The notes under the pieces: model-generated
What the model was told of the DNA's origin: nothing
The model's input: only the letters and a program-made list of their open reading frames with translations
Database searches by the model: none
DNA from: Mesostigma viride
Taxonomy: Eukaryota > Streptophyta > Mesostigmatophyceae > Mesostigmatales > Mesostigmataceae
Direction: 5' to 3'
Length of the DNA: 64,000 nt
Assembly: GCA_009746045.1 (NCBI GenBank)
Contig: RPFO01001075.1
Span: forward strand, 977,738 to 1,041,737
Shown here: in pieces, positions 22,562-33,867 of the stretch
Layout: each line of letters begins with the position of its first letter
How positions within the stretch are numbered: the first letter of the stretch is position 1
Translations under genes and position numbers: made by a program

Positions 22562-24034
22562 TTCCAATAAGCGGGCGCAACCCGCTAACTCAGTAGAAGT
22601 GCGCCAGGAGTCCTCAGACTCATGCTGCGCGAATCGCCATCGCACACGGTACTGTCGCTGGGTCCCCCGACCTCGTTTGACATCCGGTGTCCCACGATCG
22701 CTGCCACCTCATCCTCCTGTTCCCCGTGTCCGGATTGAACTCCAACGGGGCCGGGGGATTGACCCGACCCTGAATGGTGTTCTGGTGGTACAACTTGAGC
22801 TGGTCACGATGGAAACGGTTGGACGTGAGGTTCCATGACACTGGGACGTCCACCTGGAACATGACGTCGTCAAACTTGGTGAGAACCTTGTAGGGGCCCA
22901 GGAACATGGGACGAAGCTTAGTCTTCAGCTCCTTCTCCACCTTGTGTGAGAATCGTCCGATCTGTGGGCCCTCCACCAGGACCCAATCGCCCACCTCAAT
23001 GGACGGCGCCCGGTTATCCCGCTTGCCGGCTGTCCTCTCCAGATACCGCTCGGTCGCGGCGCGGTAGCCCTGGACTGCACTGTTATGAGCCTGGTGCATC
23101 CGCTGCAGCAAGCGATCAACCCCCTGGCGTGTGTCCAGCTTGACCTGATCCTCCTCCAGTCCGGGGCTCATAAGCAAGTCGGGAGGCGTGAGAGGGTGCC
23201 TGCCAGAGTTGAGGAAAAAGGGGGTAAATCCGTGGGCGGCCTGGGGGCATTGTTCAGGGAGAACTCCACCAAGCCCAGAAGTTCCTCCCAATTGCTGCCC
23301 ACCGCGTCGGTGTAGTGTCGCATGGTCTCCTGCACTGTGCGGTTCAACCGCTCCACCAGATGTGACGACGAACTGTGGTAGGCCGTGCCCAGCGACACCT
23401 TGGTGCCCAGCCGTTCGAAAAACTCCTGCCAGAATTTGGCCGTGAAGAGCTTGTCGCGGTCGGAGATGAACTGTCGGCTGAGCCCGTGGAACCGGAACAC
23501 GTGCGTCAGGTATATCTTGGCGCACTCCTCCGCAGTGAGGTCGGCCGGACACGGGGCCAAGTGACACATGCGCGTCAGGCGGTCCACGAACACCAGGACC
23601 ATGCTGTTGCCGCTCTTCGCCTTCTTGAACGGGCCGATGAAGTCCATCATGATAGAATCCCAAGGACCCATCGGATCAGGTAACGTCTTGGGGACGGCTT
23701 GCGAGCCCGTGTTCCTGGACTTCATGATCTGGCACGAGGGGCACTGGCGCACATATGTCTCAATATACTCCTTCATCCCTGGCCAGTAGAAATGTTTGCG
23801 GGCCCGAGGATAAAGACGGTGGCTTCCTTGATGTCCGCCTAGAAGCGAATCGTGGAGCTCGTGAAGCAAGGCGGCCCTACAAAGCTCCGGGACATACAGC
23901 CGCCATTCCTCCGGCTGGACACTCACGAACAGGCGTCCCTCCTGGAACTTGCAAGGGTAGGCACCCATCTGCTGGGGATGCGCCCGGATGGCTTCAAGCG
24001 CCGCTTCCTCCGTGACCGTGAAACGACTGATCAT
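22562..24034 (-). pseudogene. Integrase and chromodomain portion of chromovirus pol
   Basis: The HHCC zinc domain is visible as HELHDSLLGGHQG then RQCPSCQIMKS. The DDE core starts at WDSIMMDFIGPF, with the second Asp in FISDRDKLFTAKFW and the Glu in HLVERLNRTVQETM. The frame changes near 23240, inside a five-base G/C run, and continues through PSIEVGDWVLVEG and LGPYKVLTKFDD. A second shift leads into a chromodomain, EVAAIVGHR then QRQYRVRWRFAQHESEDSW, ending with a stop near 22562. The integrase inserts element cDNA; the chromodomain would direct it to modified histone tails. The usual HPQTDGQ stretch is replaced by HSSSSHL. Two frameshifts make this copy inactive. Confidence 0.88.
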
Positions 24035-24865
24035 CGTCTCCAGTCCGACGTGACTGTGAACGCGTCCGCGGCCGGGTCTGTCTCCGCACTCGCCTGGTTG
24101 ACGAATTCGGAGAAGACTGTGGGCGGGCCGATCGGCTGAAGCTGAAAAATTCCCTGGGGCGGCACCACATGGCTAAGGGGCATGCGCATATGCGATCCCT
24201 CCCCCTCCCCGGGGGCGTCCACGTCCTCGTGGGCACTCGTCTCCTCCAAGAGAGGTGACAAGTCATCGCTGGTGGTGTGTCCCAGATGAAACAGGTGGCG
24301 GGCCCGGGGAGACCGTGGCTCCGCGCCGTAGGCGGTCCCCGGGGCGGCCACTGGTACGCAAGTGGTATGAAGCACATCCATGTCCTCGTAGAACCAATAG
24401 TCCGCCCGTCGCGAAAGGGCGTCTGGCACCACGTTGTCCGCGCCCTTGACGTATTGGATCTTGAATGGCGCAAACTGTGACAAGTACTCCATCCACCGCG
24501 CTTGGCGGGGCGTCAGGTTGGGCTGCACCAGGAGGTGGGTGAGCGGCCGGTGGTCGGTGTGGATCACCAGGCGGTGGGGGTCGAGATCCCCCTGCTCACT
24601 AATGGCCACCGAAAACTGGGCCCCCAGAAGATGGTGACGCCACGTGTGGCAGCTGTAGACTACTGCCAGAAGCTCCTGCTGATGCACTGGGTAATTCCGC
24701 TCCGCCGGAATCATTGTGCGTGAGATATACTCGATGGGCTGAAGACCCTTGCCTTGGTCCTGCAGGAGGACACCCCCGATGGCCACCTTGCTGGCGTCCG
24801 TAGCCACAACGAAAGGAAGGGCCGGGTCCGGCAGGATAAGGACTGGTGCTGTGGTGAGGTGGCGC
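24031..24865 (-). pseudogene. RNase H portion of chromovirus pol
   Basis: Begins at the left flank of the nested TTAA element. Motifs in order: FVVATDASKVAIGG (first Asp), VHQQELLAVVYSCHTWRHHL (Glu), LVIHTDHRPLTHLL (Asp), and the tether sequence PFKIQYVKGADNVVPDALSR. It removes the RNA template during reverse transcription. It ends overlapping the integrase frame. Joining with 26755-26948 across the insertion restores an uninterrupted reading ALKRHLT, which shows that the insertion is the only break here. Confidence 0.9.
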
Positions 24866-24869
24866 TTAA

Positions 24870-26754
24870 GGGGAGGTGGCACCCCAAAACCCTTAAAAAT
24901 TGAACTATGGTAATAACACTTGAAATTCATTTGCACAATGCTGAAATATGATTGCGGGCACTAAATAGCATCTCTTGTGAGTTGTCCATGCACTTGTTGG
25001 GGGTACTACCCCCAAGTATACGCCAATATTGCGCTATAAATAGAAAAAGACGCTAATTAGGGCTGGGTATGCCCCAGCCAATGCACACATTTGTTGGCAA
25101 CCAAAAATCAACCATTTGTAGTTCCCTGAGTGTGTAGCTTGCTGAGCTATTTACATCATGGAAATGGCAAAACCTTGAACAGTTATTAATTTTCCCGCAA
25201 AACAGGTCTTTTTTTACCGGACATTGGGAATAAACATATCATAAACACTTCAGATAAGGCCACAAAATCAAGCGAAAATCCGGCTAACAGGGGGACAGCA
25301 GTGGTCCAAGTCCCAGGTCATTCCGACAAGTCTAGCTCAAGTTATAAGGTTTTGCGTGCTAAAACCTGAACATACGCTAAATGAGGTTTTTCTGTGTATA
25401 AGGCCACCTAGACATCATGTTTTCCATCCAAGAGGCCAAAAAACATGCCCAACTCGATCACACAACATAAGAAAAGGCTAGGCACCTCATCTGCCCTCCC
25501 CTGCCCTCAGCATGGCCAGCCTTGCCAGCGTGCGCATAGCAACACCATCGCTGGGCATACACGCACCAAGAGAGCATACACTAAGCTCAGCCCAAGGTTA
25601 CCATGTAAATTTATGCCAAGAACTCAGCAAGTATACGTGTAAAAACCTTAGAAAGACTGACCAAGCAATAGAGGCAACTGCAGCCTGCAAACTTGGCAGC
25701 AAATCATACATGTTGTCTGCCAAGCATTCACATCCTATCCAGCTTGCCTTGCTGCACACATAGCAGGGAAGTCTTAATGGTTATAGCTCAAGGAAAGCAA
25801 TGGAAACACCTATCTAATGCAATGCCACTCATGCAGTATGGCCAGCAAAAGAACCACTCTCACCTTCCTTTCCAATAGGGCAATTTGCTAAGAAGCTGAT
25901 GCCAGCTTGTTAGCCTCTAGGCACATGCCGGATGTGGTTCTAAAACAGGCGTGTCAGATCCGGCACATAACAAAGCGTCTGAGCAAGCTCACGTCCAAAG
26001 GATTATGGAAAACAAATGTCAACACATTACCAACAACTTGACCTCGGCGCATTTAGCATGCCAGCCACAAACTACACGAAATTGTACGAAATAGCTAGGA
26101 ATCTGACGATGCAACCGAAAGAAATGGAGCGCTTCCTGCAGGGAAACTGCCCGAAAAAAAGGCGAAAGGCCGACGTTAATGCACCTGCCTGCGTAGAAAT
26201 GTTTCATGCATAAACTGGCACGCAAGCTCGAACAATAAAAGACATCATCCATTGATCAGGCGAACAAGGAAGGTGCGCCTTCCGTGAATACATCGAAGGC
26301 GACATGCGCAGGCCTGCGTAGGTTCTTACCTTGAATGCCGGAAATGTAAAAGAAACCGGGAAGCTTCGGCACAAACTCGACAACACCATTAAGTTAGCTT
26401 CATAATCGCTCTTTAGAGCCTACGTTGCCTCACAATAGCTGCCGTAAACCTGCATTAAATTTCATGATCCGCAAGAGAAATTATATCCTGGACCCCCGCG
26501 CCCGTAGCCGTTCGAGAAATTAGCGATATTGCAAACCGTAAACTTTCCGCCTCGAAATGAGGTCATCAACTAATCTTCTGCGAAATTCAAGCATTTTTTC
26601 TAGCTGTTTACGTGCCATATCGATTAATATTGCATAAAGGCATGCCGCCATGGCCACTTCCGCGAGGGTTGAGCGGTCCGGGCACACATTATACACCGTA
26701 CGGACGGTACCGCGAATTTTTTGGCGCGGAAAATATTCGGCGCGCCACGTCCCC
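24870..26754. mobile_element. Non-autonomous TTAA-inserting DNA transposon, copy 1 (piggyBac-like)
   Basis: 1885 bp inserted in the chromovirus pol, flanked by TTAA (24866-24869 and 26755-26758). The ends are imperfect inverted repeats, GGGGAGGTGGCAC and GGGGACGTGGCGC. Excision in silico leaves one TTAA and the reading frame intact. The copy at 42463-44730 shares both ends and much of the interior. No transposase ORF was seen. TTAA duplication is typical of piggyBac, but the terminal GGGG differs from the best-known CCC starts, so the superfamily is inference. Confidence 0.85.
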
Positions 26755-26948
26755 TTAAGCGCCTCAAAAGCCTGTTGGCACTGCTCAGCCCAAAGGAACG
26801 GGGTACCCTTCTTGAGAAGAGCGTTGATCGGGGCGGCGATGGTGGCAAACCGCGGAATGAACCGTCGGTAGTAAGAGGCCAATCCCAGGAAGCTGCGCAC
26901 CCCTTTCACATCCGTAGGGACAGGCCATTGCTGGACAGACTCGATCTT
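26755..26948 (-). pseudogene. Isolated RT connection segment of chromovirus pol
   Basis: A short piece between the two nested insertions. It reads KIESVQQWPVPTDVKGVRSF then LGLASYYRRFIPRFATIAAP and ends at QQAFEAL. This is the RT thumb/connection block typical of Ty3/Gypsy pol. It joins upstream to 28716 across the 26953-28711 element and downstream to 24865. Confidence 0.9.
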
Positions 26949-26952
26949 CTCA

Positions 26953-28711
26953 TGTCCAAAAACCAAATGTCCTCATTTGAGGACATAGTCCTCGTTTGAG
27001 ACGGGGGGGGTCAGGGGCGCGGTTTTGGCGCCAAATTTGGTCCTAGGGTCACTTGGTGGGTTTTGGCGCGAAACTGGGATAGGTACTGAGCGCGCCAAGC
27101 CCCTGGGGTCGACAGGGGTCGACCGTACCTGGAAAATATGAGGCGACGAAAAGTACCTACAATAGCAAGAACATCGCAATGCAATCGAGTGTTTTGTCGA
27201 GTGGCGGCTATGGGGTCGTGCCAGTTCCGAGGCTTGCCTGAATGTTATAGGGCATTATTTTGCCCCGGACGAAGACAGCATTTTAGATCGTAATCTAGTG
27301 ATTTCGAAGATGCTATTCTTCACGTGCAGGTGCTTTGTATATGTCGAAAATTTTGTTCATGAACGGATTTTGGCATTGTTGAAGAAAATCTGAGAGCTAC
27401 GTAGATCGCATGATAGGTCAGTTCGCAGTTCGGTTTTACAATTTCTTTTTCCGACCAGGCGCTGCGGATATCGCGAGTATGGGTTATGGTACGCTTCTGG
27501 GCTTATGGGCGACATGGGGAGAAGAGGGACCTGGGCAGGTGCATGCGTCAAAGAGTCTCTATTTTTTCGTCGTGATGTCGCAGTCGCGCCTGGCGAAAAC
27601 CAGGGCGAGCGCGAGCCATATTTTTCTTTTGCCGCAAGGCTGGGTGCTTCCCACGCGTCACCGTCCTTTAATATATATTTCTTGAGCTGGCCCGCGCAGC
27701 TGGCGGCCTGGGCGCACGTCAAGAGCAAGGTTCCGACTGTCATTCTCAACCGCATCGTTCTAAGTAAGCGTGTTAAGCGGATTGTAACCTATAACTCTCG
27801 CAGACGTGATAATTCCGGTTGCTTTCAATGCCCAACTTCGTGGTTTTGATTACGTTTATGTCCGGGGAATAACGGAAGTTTGCTGGGCAGTACTTTCTTT
27901 TCCCGCTGCGTCACTGAAAAGGTAAACGGCCTTGCGTTATCAAAACAGCAGCGACTAGAAGTCGCTGTGCTTCATTGCGATGTGGTAGTTTGATTCAACA
28001 CATATACTGCCTTGTTGCTGAGAAGTTTTTCAAGGCTTTCTGGTATGTTGCCCATATGTTTCTAATGCTTCAACTCATGTCCAAGTGATCAAGACTGGCT
28101 TGGAAACTTGAGCTTGTCATGTTTACATTGTGCTTGTGTTACAACTTGTGCCTCTTTGCAGTATATGTTTCATATATAACGTAAGGGTTCAGCATCATGG
28201 TTTAGCACCGTGGTGGCAGCCGAGCCTCTACCAACGATCATGGACCTAACCTTGGCGAGTATTTGCTTCATATTTCACTCGTTGGACTGAGCTAGCTTTA
28301 CACCTGCTGTATGGCCTGCACCATGGTCCCTGGTTGCCAGTTACATTTTGTCCCCCCACCCTGGCAGGCTGCAGGGTCTAGGACTGCGAGGGTGTAACAT
28401 AGACGTGTTGTGGGCACCCTGGGTGCATTTTCAGGGCCAGCCATGACCTGGCCATGCCTTCTTTCTTGGCATATTGTTGACTTGAGTGCTATTTGGTCAC
28501 TCGCGTAGCGACCCCCCTACATTCATAAATCGTAAACAATTATACAATGAGCATATTTCATGGATGTTAAGCATTGCAACTCTTGAACATATCATAAATG
28601 AACATGGTTCCATACCGTACCCATGGATGTGTTGACATGTGTTAGTTATTACAAATGGTATCCATGCTTAAAAATGTCCTCATTTGAGGACATTTTCTTG
28701 GTGATTAGACA
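26953..28711. mobile_element. Unclassified DNA element with subterminal hairpins
   Basis: 1759 bp inserted in pol, flanked by CTCA (26949-26952 and 28712-28715). The ends are TGTCCAAAAACC and, inverted, TGTCTAATCACC. A 20-base motif ATGTCCTCATTTGAGGACAT (9-bp stem, 2-base loop) sits just inside both ends. No transposase is recognisable; a 132-codon minus-strand ORF at 27755-27357 has no known relation. The 4-bp duplication could be 3 bp plus chance. Confidence 0.8.
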
Positions 28712-28715
28712 CTCA

Positions 28716-30097
28716 GGGTCGGTCGCGATGCCGTCCGCGGATAAGGTATGGCCCAGAAACGGCACGCAGCGGCCGGCGCGCACCTTGGCCTTCCGCGCCG
28801 AAAGGTGCTCATCCTCCATGATCTGCAGAACGGCGTCTACATCCTCTAGGTGCTCCTCGAACGTCTTGGAGTACACCAGGATGTCGTCCAGATACGCCAG
28901 CGCGCACGTGCGCTTGTAGGTCCAGGGCGGGCGCGCCCCCTTCTGCGGGTCCGCCAGGTCCTGGGAGACCTGCGGCAAGTGGGCGGTGCCCATCACCGGA
29001 CGGAGGATGTCATTCATCAGCATCTGGAAGGACGCCGGCGAATTGCACAGCCCCATTGCCGCCACCCGGAACTGATAGTGACCGAAGGGCGTAGCGAACG
29101 CGGTCTTGTGGCAGTCTTCTGGCGCGATGCGCAGCTGCCAAAACCCGTCCGCACAGTCGATGACGGTGAAACACGTGGCCCCCTGGACACGGTTGAAGAT
29201 GTCGTCGATCCGCGGTAGGGGATACCGGGACTTGACGGTGATGGCGTTCAGCTTCCGGTAATCCGTCACCAGACGCCACTTGCCTCCTGGCTTGGGAACG
29301 AGCAGCACGCCCGCTGAGAAGGGGCTGTTGCTGGGTTCAATGAGCCCCGCGTCGAGCAGTGAAATGAGGATCTTCTTGAGCTCCACCAGCTCGACTGGGC
29401 CCATGCGGTACATGGGAGACACGGTAGGACCGGAACCCTCCTGGAGCTGGACACGGTGCAACACCGATCGATTGGGAGGGAACTGGGGGGTGCGATCCGC
29501 AAAAAGGGTAGTGCGCTTCTCCAGGACGGCATTGAACCGCGCCAGCTCATCCGGTGTGAATCCGGCACCAATCTCGTTAAGCAGAGCCTGAGTGCTATCC
29601 AGGTCTATGCGATACATCGCGTACTCCTTGCCCTTCCGGAGCTGGCGCGCCAGCGTCTTGCTACTCATCAGGATCTGGGACGCTGGTCGAGGCCCGTCCG
29701 CCGAGCGCTCGTGTGTAATGTTATGGACCTCCGCGGCCTGTGCCCTATACTCGCTGTCAGGGCACCAGAATGAACCATCAGGAAACCAAACTACCCGCCG
29801 GCGCACACTGATGTCCACATCCTGCTTGTCCAGCCAGTCCACTCCAATGATGATGTCGGCAGCGCCCAGCGGCGCAATAGTCGCCACCAGGTCCACCGGC
29901 GTGCCCTGCAGCACACCCTTGATGTCTGCTAGGCCCGGCGATTGGTGTCGCCGACCGTCTGAGTAGGTGACATAGACTGCCGTGGTGTGAGGCCGGGGTA
30001 CCAGGCCCAGCCGACGCACCAGGGCCTCGTTGATGAAGGACGTGGAGGCGCCGGTGTCGACCAGGAACTTCACGTCCATGATCGTTTTCTCCTTCAA
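28716..30097 (-). pseudogene. Protease and reverse transcriptase portion of chromovirus pol
   Basis: Starts with the aspartic protease motif VKFLVDTGASTSFINEALV, continues IIGVDWLDKQDVDI, and enters RT with PSNSPFSAGVLLVPKPGGKW then RLVTDYRKLNAITVKSRYPL. The active-site blocks are TVIDCADGFWQLRI (motif A; Cys-Ala replace the usual Leu-Lys/Arg-Ser) and LAYLDDILVYSK (YLDD). It is cut after ATDPE by the 26953-28711 element, and the open frame runs a few codons into that element. The product would process polyproteins and copy element RNA. Confidence 0.93.
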
Positions 30098-30099
30098 AT

Positions 30100-32228
30100 A
30101 CGGATCAAGGACGGTGGGGGGACCAATAACCCTCCACTGAAAAGAAACAGATGCCGCGAATCTCCTTGAGATGCACGCGCCGCCGGTTGGGAGGACGCGT
30201 CTGCGGCCACGTTATTGACGTCTACCTCTACTCTAGTTGACTCCGCGTCTGGGCTACCATCTGATTTTTCTATCCTATCCCCTACCCCGGGACCCAAGCC
30301 CATGGGCAGGGCTACTACTCCCGAGGAGCGGTGGGACGGGAGGCCGCCTCGCCCGACCACCCGCCCTCTTCCCCCCCTCCTCCTCTTCGTCAGCCCCCTC
30401 CTCGTCGTCATACTCGTAGCCAGCCACTGCCTGCGTTTGGCCGGAAGAGGAGGACTGTCGCCGCGCCTCCATCTCGTTGACCGCACGCAACACACCCTTG
30501 GTAGAGCTGGTCGCGGGTGGTCGCGGCTGCTGGTACTGCGTCGGGGCCTGTCTGGCGTGCTGCAGGCGAGCCGCACGCTCACCCGCGTTGCGGGGTCGAT
30601 CCCGAGGACCGGAGGAGTCGGGGCGACTGCCGAAGGCCGGGCCGGAGAAACGAACACTGGGTGTCCCCTCTCCTGTCCCACGACTGGCGTTCTTGCCCCG
30701 GAGCTTGGGGCAGTCGCGCTTGAGGTGCCCCACCTCGCTGCACATGAAGCAGCGCGCCTTGCTAGCGTCGATCGCGTTGACGCCAGGGTCAGTGTAGCCC
30801 TCGTCAGGGTCGTCGAGGTACTCGTCCTCCTCCTCGCCGGCGAAATCAGTGGAGTACATCTGGTTCACCCGTCGCGGGGAGCAGGTCTGAAGAAACGGCG
30901 CACCGAGGGTGCGCGCCCGCGAGACACCACGTCGGCCACCTGCAGAAGGTATCTCTGGATATTCAGGATGTCCCACTCCTTCCAGGGGACCTCAGCGTAG
31001 TGTTTGAATACCTCGTCCTGCAGCTCGGGGCTGAGCGCCTCGATGAATCTGATCTTGTACTCGTACCAGGTCATGTCGGTTAGATAAGCGGCGCTGGACT
31101 CAAACTTGGACAGAAACTCGCGATATGGGGTGGTCCCCTGGCGCAGCTTGCCGAAAGCGATCCGCTCGTGGAGCTCCGCGTCTGGGGGTATCAGCTTGCG
31201 GCGCACCCGGTCCATCAGCTCCTCCACGGTTTGCGGGTATGACTGGGATGCGATGCTCTCACAGTTCAGGATGCTCACCACCGAGGGGTCCATGCAGGTG
31301 TTGACCACGTGGGGATCAAATCACAGGTGGCCAGTTCCCAGCTGTTGTGATTGCACCAAACTGTATACTGCTGTTGCCACATGCGTCCCCATTCGTCGAC
31401 CTCTCGCGGTTTCATATCCGCGTGCAGCTTGGGAACATTCTTGAAGGTAGGCATCGGTGGGGCCTTTATCGTGTTAAGCTTAGGCCCACCGACCTCTCTG
31501 TAGGAGATGGAGCCGAATGCTGGAGGCTGCGACCGCGGGAGAGATCCGGATCTGTCCGGTGTGCCGTGTGTCCGGCGCACCTGTACCGACGAGGGGTGTT
31601 CGTACCCCGGGTCATCCAGTGCCACCCTGCTGAAATTCAGAGGTTACCGACGGCCGCGGGCGAAGGGACCACGCTACTGTCAAGCGCCCGTAGACGCTGC
31701 GGTTGAGGTGCCGGGCGCTGGGCTGGCGGGTGAGTCTCCTCGTCGCGGGTGGTGACACTGCTCCGGGTCTCCCCTGGGCTGGTCCGTGGTCTATAAGAAC
31801 CAACGGGCGGGCCCTGCGTGACAGATCCCTCGTCCGCCTCGTTAGTCCCTTCCAGGTCATCGAACTCGCCATCTGCCCCTGGGGCCTCCCCTTCCTCGTC
31901 CGAATACCATAGCGCTGTGGGTAACAGGGACGTGCTGCCGAAGGACACTCTGCGTCTGCCCCGGTGTGGGGGACCCGGTGGAGGTCTCTGGGGCCGCCCC
32001 CGACCTGCCCAAGGATGCGTTGGCCGCCCGGTGACTGGCTGCTGCTGGCGGTAGTGCAGGGTATCTCCATTATCGTCTCCCTGCTGCTCTGGATCCGGTG
32101 GTAGCCATTGTGGTCTCGTCTGGGGTTGTTGCTGCTGCATCCGGGGTTGCTGCTGTTGCCATTGCTGCTGTGGTGACCGTTGCTGCTGCTGATGCTGTTG
32201 CTGCTGTTGCTGCTGCTGCGGTTGCTGC

Positions 32229-32299
<71 letters not shown>

Positions 32300-32649
32300 T
32301 TGCTGCTGCTGCTGTTGCTGCTGCTGTTGCTGCTGCTGTTGCTGCTGCTGCGAGTACTCTTGGAGCCTCTCTCGGTCGTTCCTGTCATCTCCCTGCCTGG
32401 GTAAGGCGTCTATATTGTCCCCATCCGCTGGGAACCTAGGGTTCTGATCTCTGGATCGTGGGGAGCCTTCCGCAGGTCTCTCCATGACCTCACCTGTATT
32501 GTCCCTGCTTGGACGTGCAGTGGTACCTCTATACCCTCTGTACCGTGCTCGTGGTTGTCTACCGGTTCTATCTCTGTATTCTCTAGATCTCGTTCTCTAG
32601 TCTCTTCCTCTGTATCTCTGGCGTTCCTTGTTTGGGACCGTGTGGGCAT
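30100..32649 (-). pseudogene. gag region of the chromovirus with polyglutamine tract
   Basis: Likely start at 32649 (MPTRSQTRNARDTEEETRER), then a frame change into 32485-31637, which carries about 60 Gln-rich residues encoded by a CAG/CAA microsatellite (32177-32352). Further frames carry MKPREVDEWGRMWQQQYTVW (31625-31275), the capsid-like HERIAFGKLRQGTTPYREF (31308-30865), and a CCHC knuckle CFMCSEVGHLKRDC (C-X2-C-X4-H-X4-C) in 30976-30275, followed by a Ser/Gly/Asp/Glu-rich tail. Gag packages element RNA. At least three frame changes show decay, or alternatively assembly errors in repeats. Confidence 0.8.
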
Positions 32650-32783
32650 GGTGCTCGTACCGGTACCTTACACTGCAGGCAACACCTCCCCAGGAAGGAA
32701 GAGAGAGCAAGGGAGAGAGAGCAACCACGTGCTATAGAGCTATAACTATAGAACCTAATACTACTCCCTAGTAATGGTCTCCT

Positions 32784-33122
32784 CTACTGCTTGCTAGGGC
32801 CAATGGTCAGCTGAGAGAAAGTCACTGTAACTGCTGTCCCCTCCCCCTGACTGCTGAGTGTGGGTGGCTTGGAGCATTCACGTGTGACGTGCATCCCCTC
32901 AGGCAATGGCATGTGTTCTCTAACAAACCTATCTGCATCTGTAATGTTATCAAACCCTTTCCACTTAGCACTAGAGCCTTGGGACAATATCTTATCTTTA
33001 ATATGCTCCTCACAAGTCTTCCAGCTGTAGAATATAGCAGGCCTACCCTTATCCCCGTCGTGAGCTACTGCGTAGTAAGGAAATCCAGACTGTCCACCCT
33101 TGTTTATTTTACGTCGTGGCAT
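32784..33122 (-). CDS. Small ORF with viroplasmin / RNase H1 N-terminal-like domain
   Basis: An intact 112-codon ORF between the 5' LTR and gag. It reads YYAVAHDGDKGRPAIFYSW then KTCEEHIKD.., SSAKWKGFDNITDADRFVRE, and a Ser/Thr-rich tail. The spacing YAV..G....I..SW..C......G..A..KGF....A..F matches the Cauli_VI/RNase H1 N-terminal fold that binds RNA-DNA hybrids or dsRNA. A role in protecting or processing element nucleic acid is inference. A free-standing domain ahead of gag is not a standard Ty3/Gypsy part. It has its own ATG and stop and is one of the few undamaged ORFs of the element. Confidence 0.72.
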   Translation of the reverse strand: MPRRKINKGGQSGFPYYAVAHDGDKGRPAIFYSWKTCEEHIKDKILSQGSSAKWKGFDNITDADRFVREHMPLPEGMHVTRECSKPPTLSSQGEGTAVTVTFSQLTIGPSKQ

Positions 33123-33529
33123 GTTACATCATAGTCTGGCAGCGGCTTGCAAGCAAGAGAGAAAGGGGAAACCCAGGCTACCTCTAATGCAGTGACCTTA
33201 AACAAACGAGGAGAGAGCACGGAGTGTATCACAGCACACGCCCGAGCCTTCCGCAGGAACGGGCTATACGCACACACGGAGGTAAACACCGTCAACACAG
33301 TCGGCAACAGCCAGACGGTATCCACCCCCACGACCCCTTGCAGGTCAAACAACGAATGTCCGTCTCCGCGACGTCCATGGGCACCAACAACATTTACAAC
33401 CTATAGAGGCACAACATATAACATAAACCCCCTGCGCGCGCGTTCCCGGATAGAGAGCAAGCTCGCCAGCTAGCCTTCAGCAGGCATAGCTTTGTAAAGA
33501 AAGAATTCTAACTAGGGGACGTACCATCT

Positions 33530-33770
33530 TCGATGACGTTAAACCCTCCTGAGCTGGCCGCCACCCGGTGTCGTTGAAGGCAAGCCCTGGCCGCCACTAG
33601 GTGTCGTTGAAAACAGGAGAGCTGAACGCTATCGTTGACAGCACCTCACCACAGGACTATTGCTAGCCCCGCCGAGTATCCCAGACTGGCCGCTTGCTGC
33701 CTAGGTCGTCGTTGAATCCCTTTACGGGCTGGCCGCCGGCCTGACAGCAATCGTTGAATTCCGGAACCTC
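33530..33770. repeat. Divergent leader repeats of the chromovirus
   Basis: About five imperfect units containing GGCCGCC.. and TCGTTGAA in the 5' leader between the LTR and the first ORF. Possibly part of a packaging or expression signal; no evidence beyond repetition. Confidence 0.5.
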
Positions 33771-33849
33771 TACCTACGCCAAGCTTCGTCTTGGTATCCT
33801 AATTGGCTCACTAACCCTCTCCGCGAGAGTTAGCTAACCTTTCCAGCAC

Positions 33850-33866
33850 ATTTCCTCCGATAACCA
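33850..33866 (-). promoter_or_regulatory. Candidate primer-binding site
   Basis: One base inside the 5' LTR the minus strand reads TGGTTATCGGAGGAAAT. TGG complements a tRNA CCA end, and the start loosely resembles the initiator-Met PBS common in plant retrotransposons. The matching tRNA was not determined. Confidence 0.55.
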
Positions 33867-33867
33867 G

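Noticed and set aside
30215-31000. Plus-strand 261-codon frame
   Set aside because: Antisense shadow of the gag zinc-knuckle region; no independent features.
32098-32439. Plus-strand poly-Ala and poly-Leu frames
   Set aside because: Antisense of the CAG/CAA polyglutamine repeat in gag.
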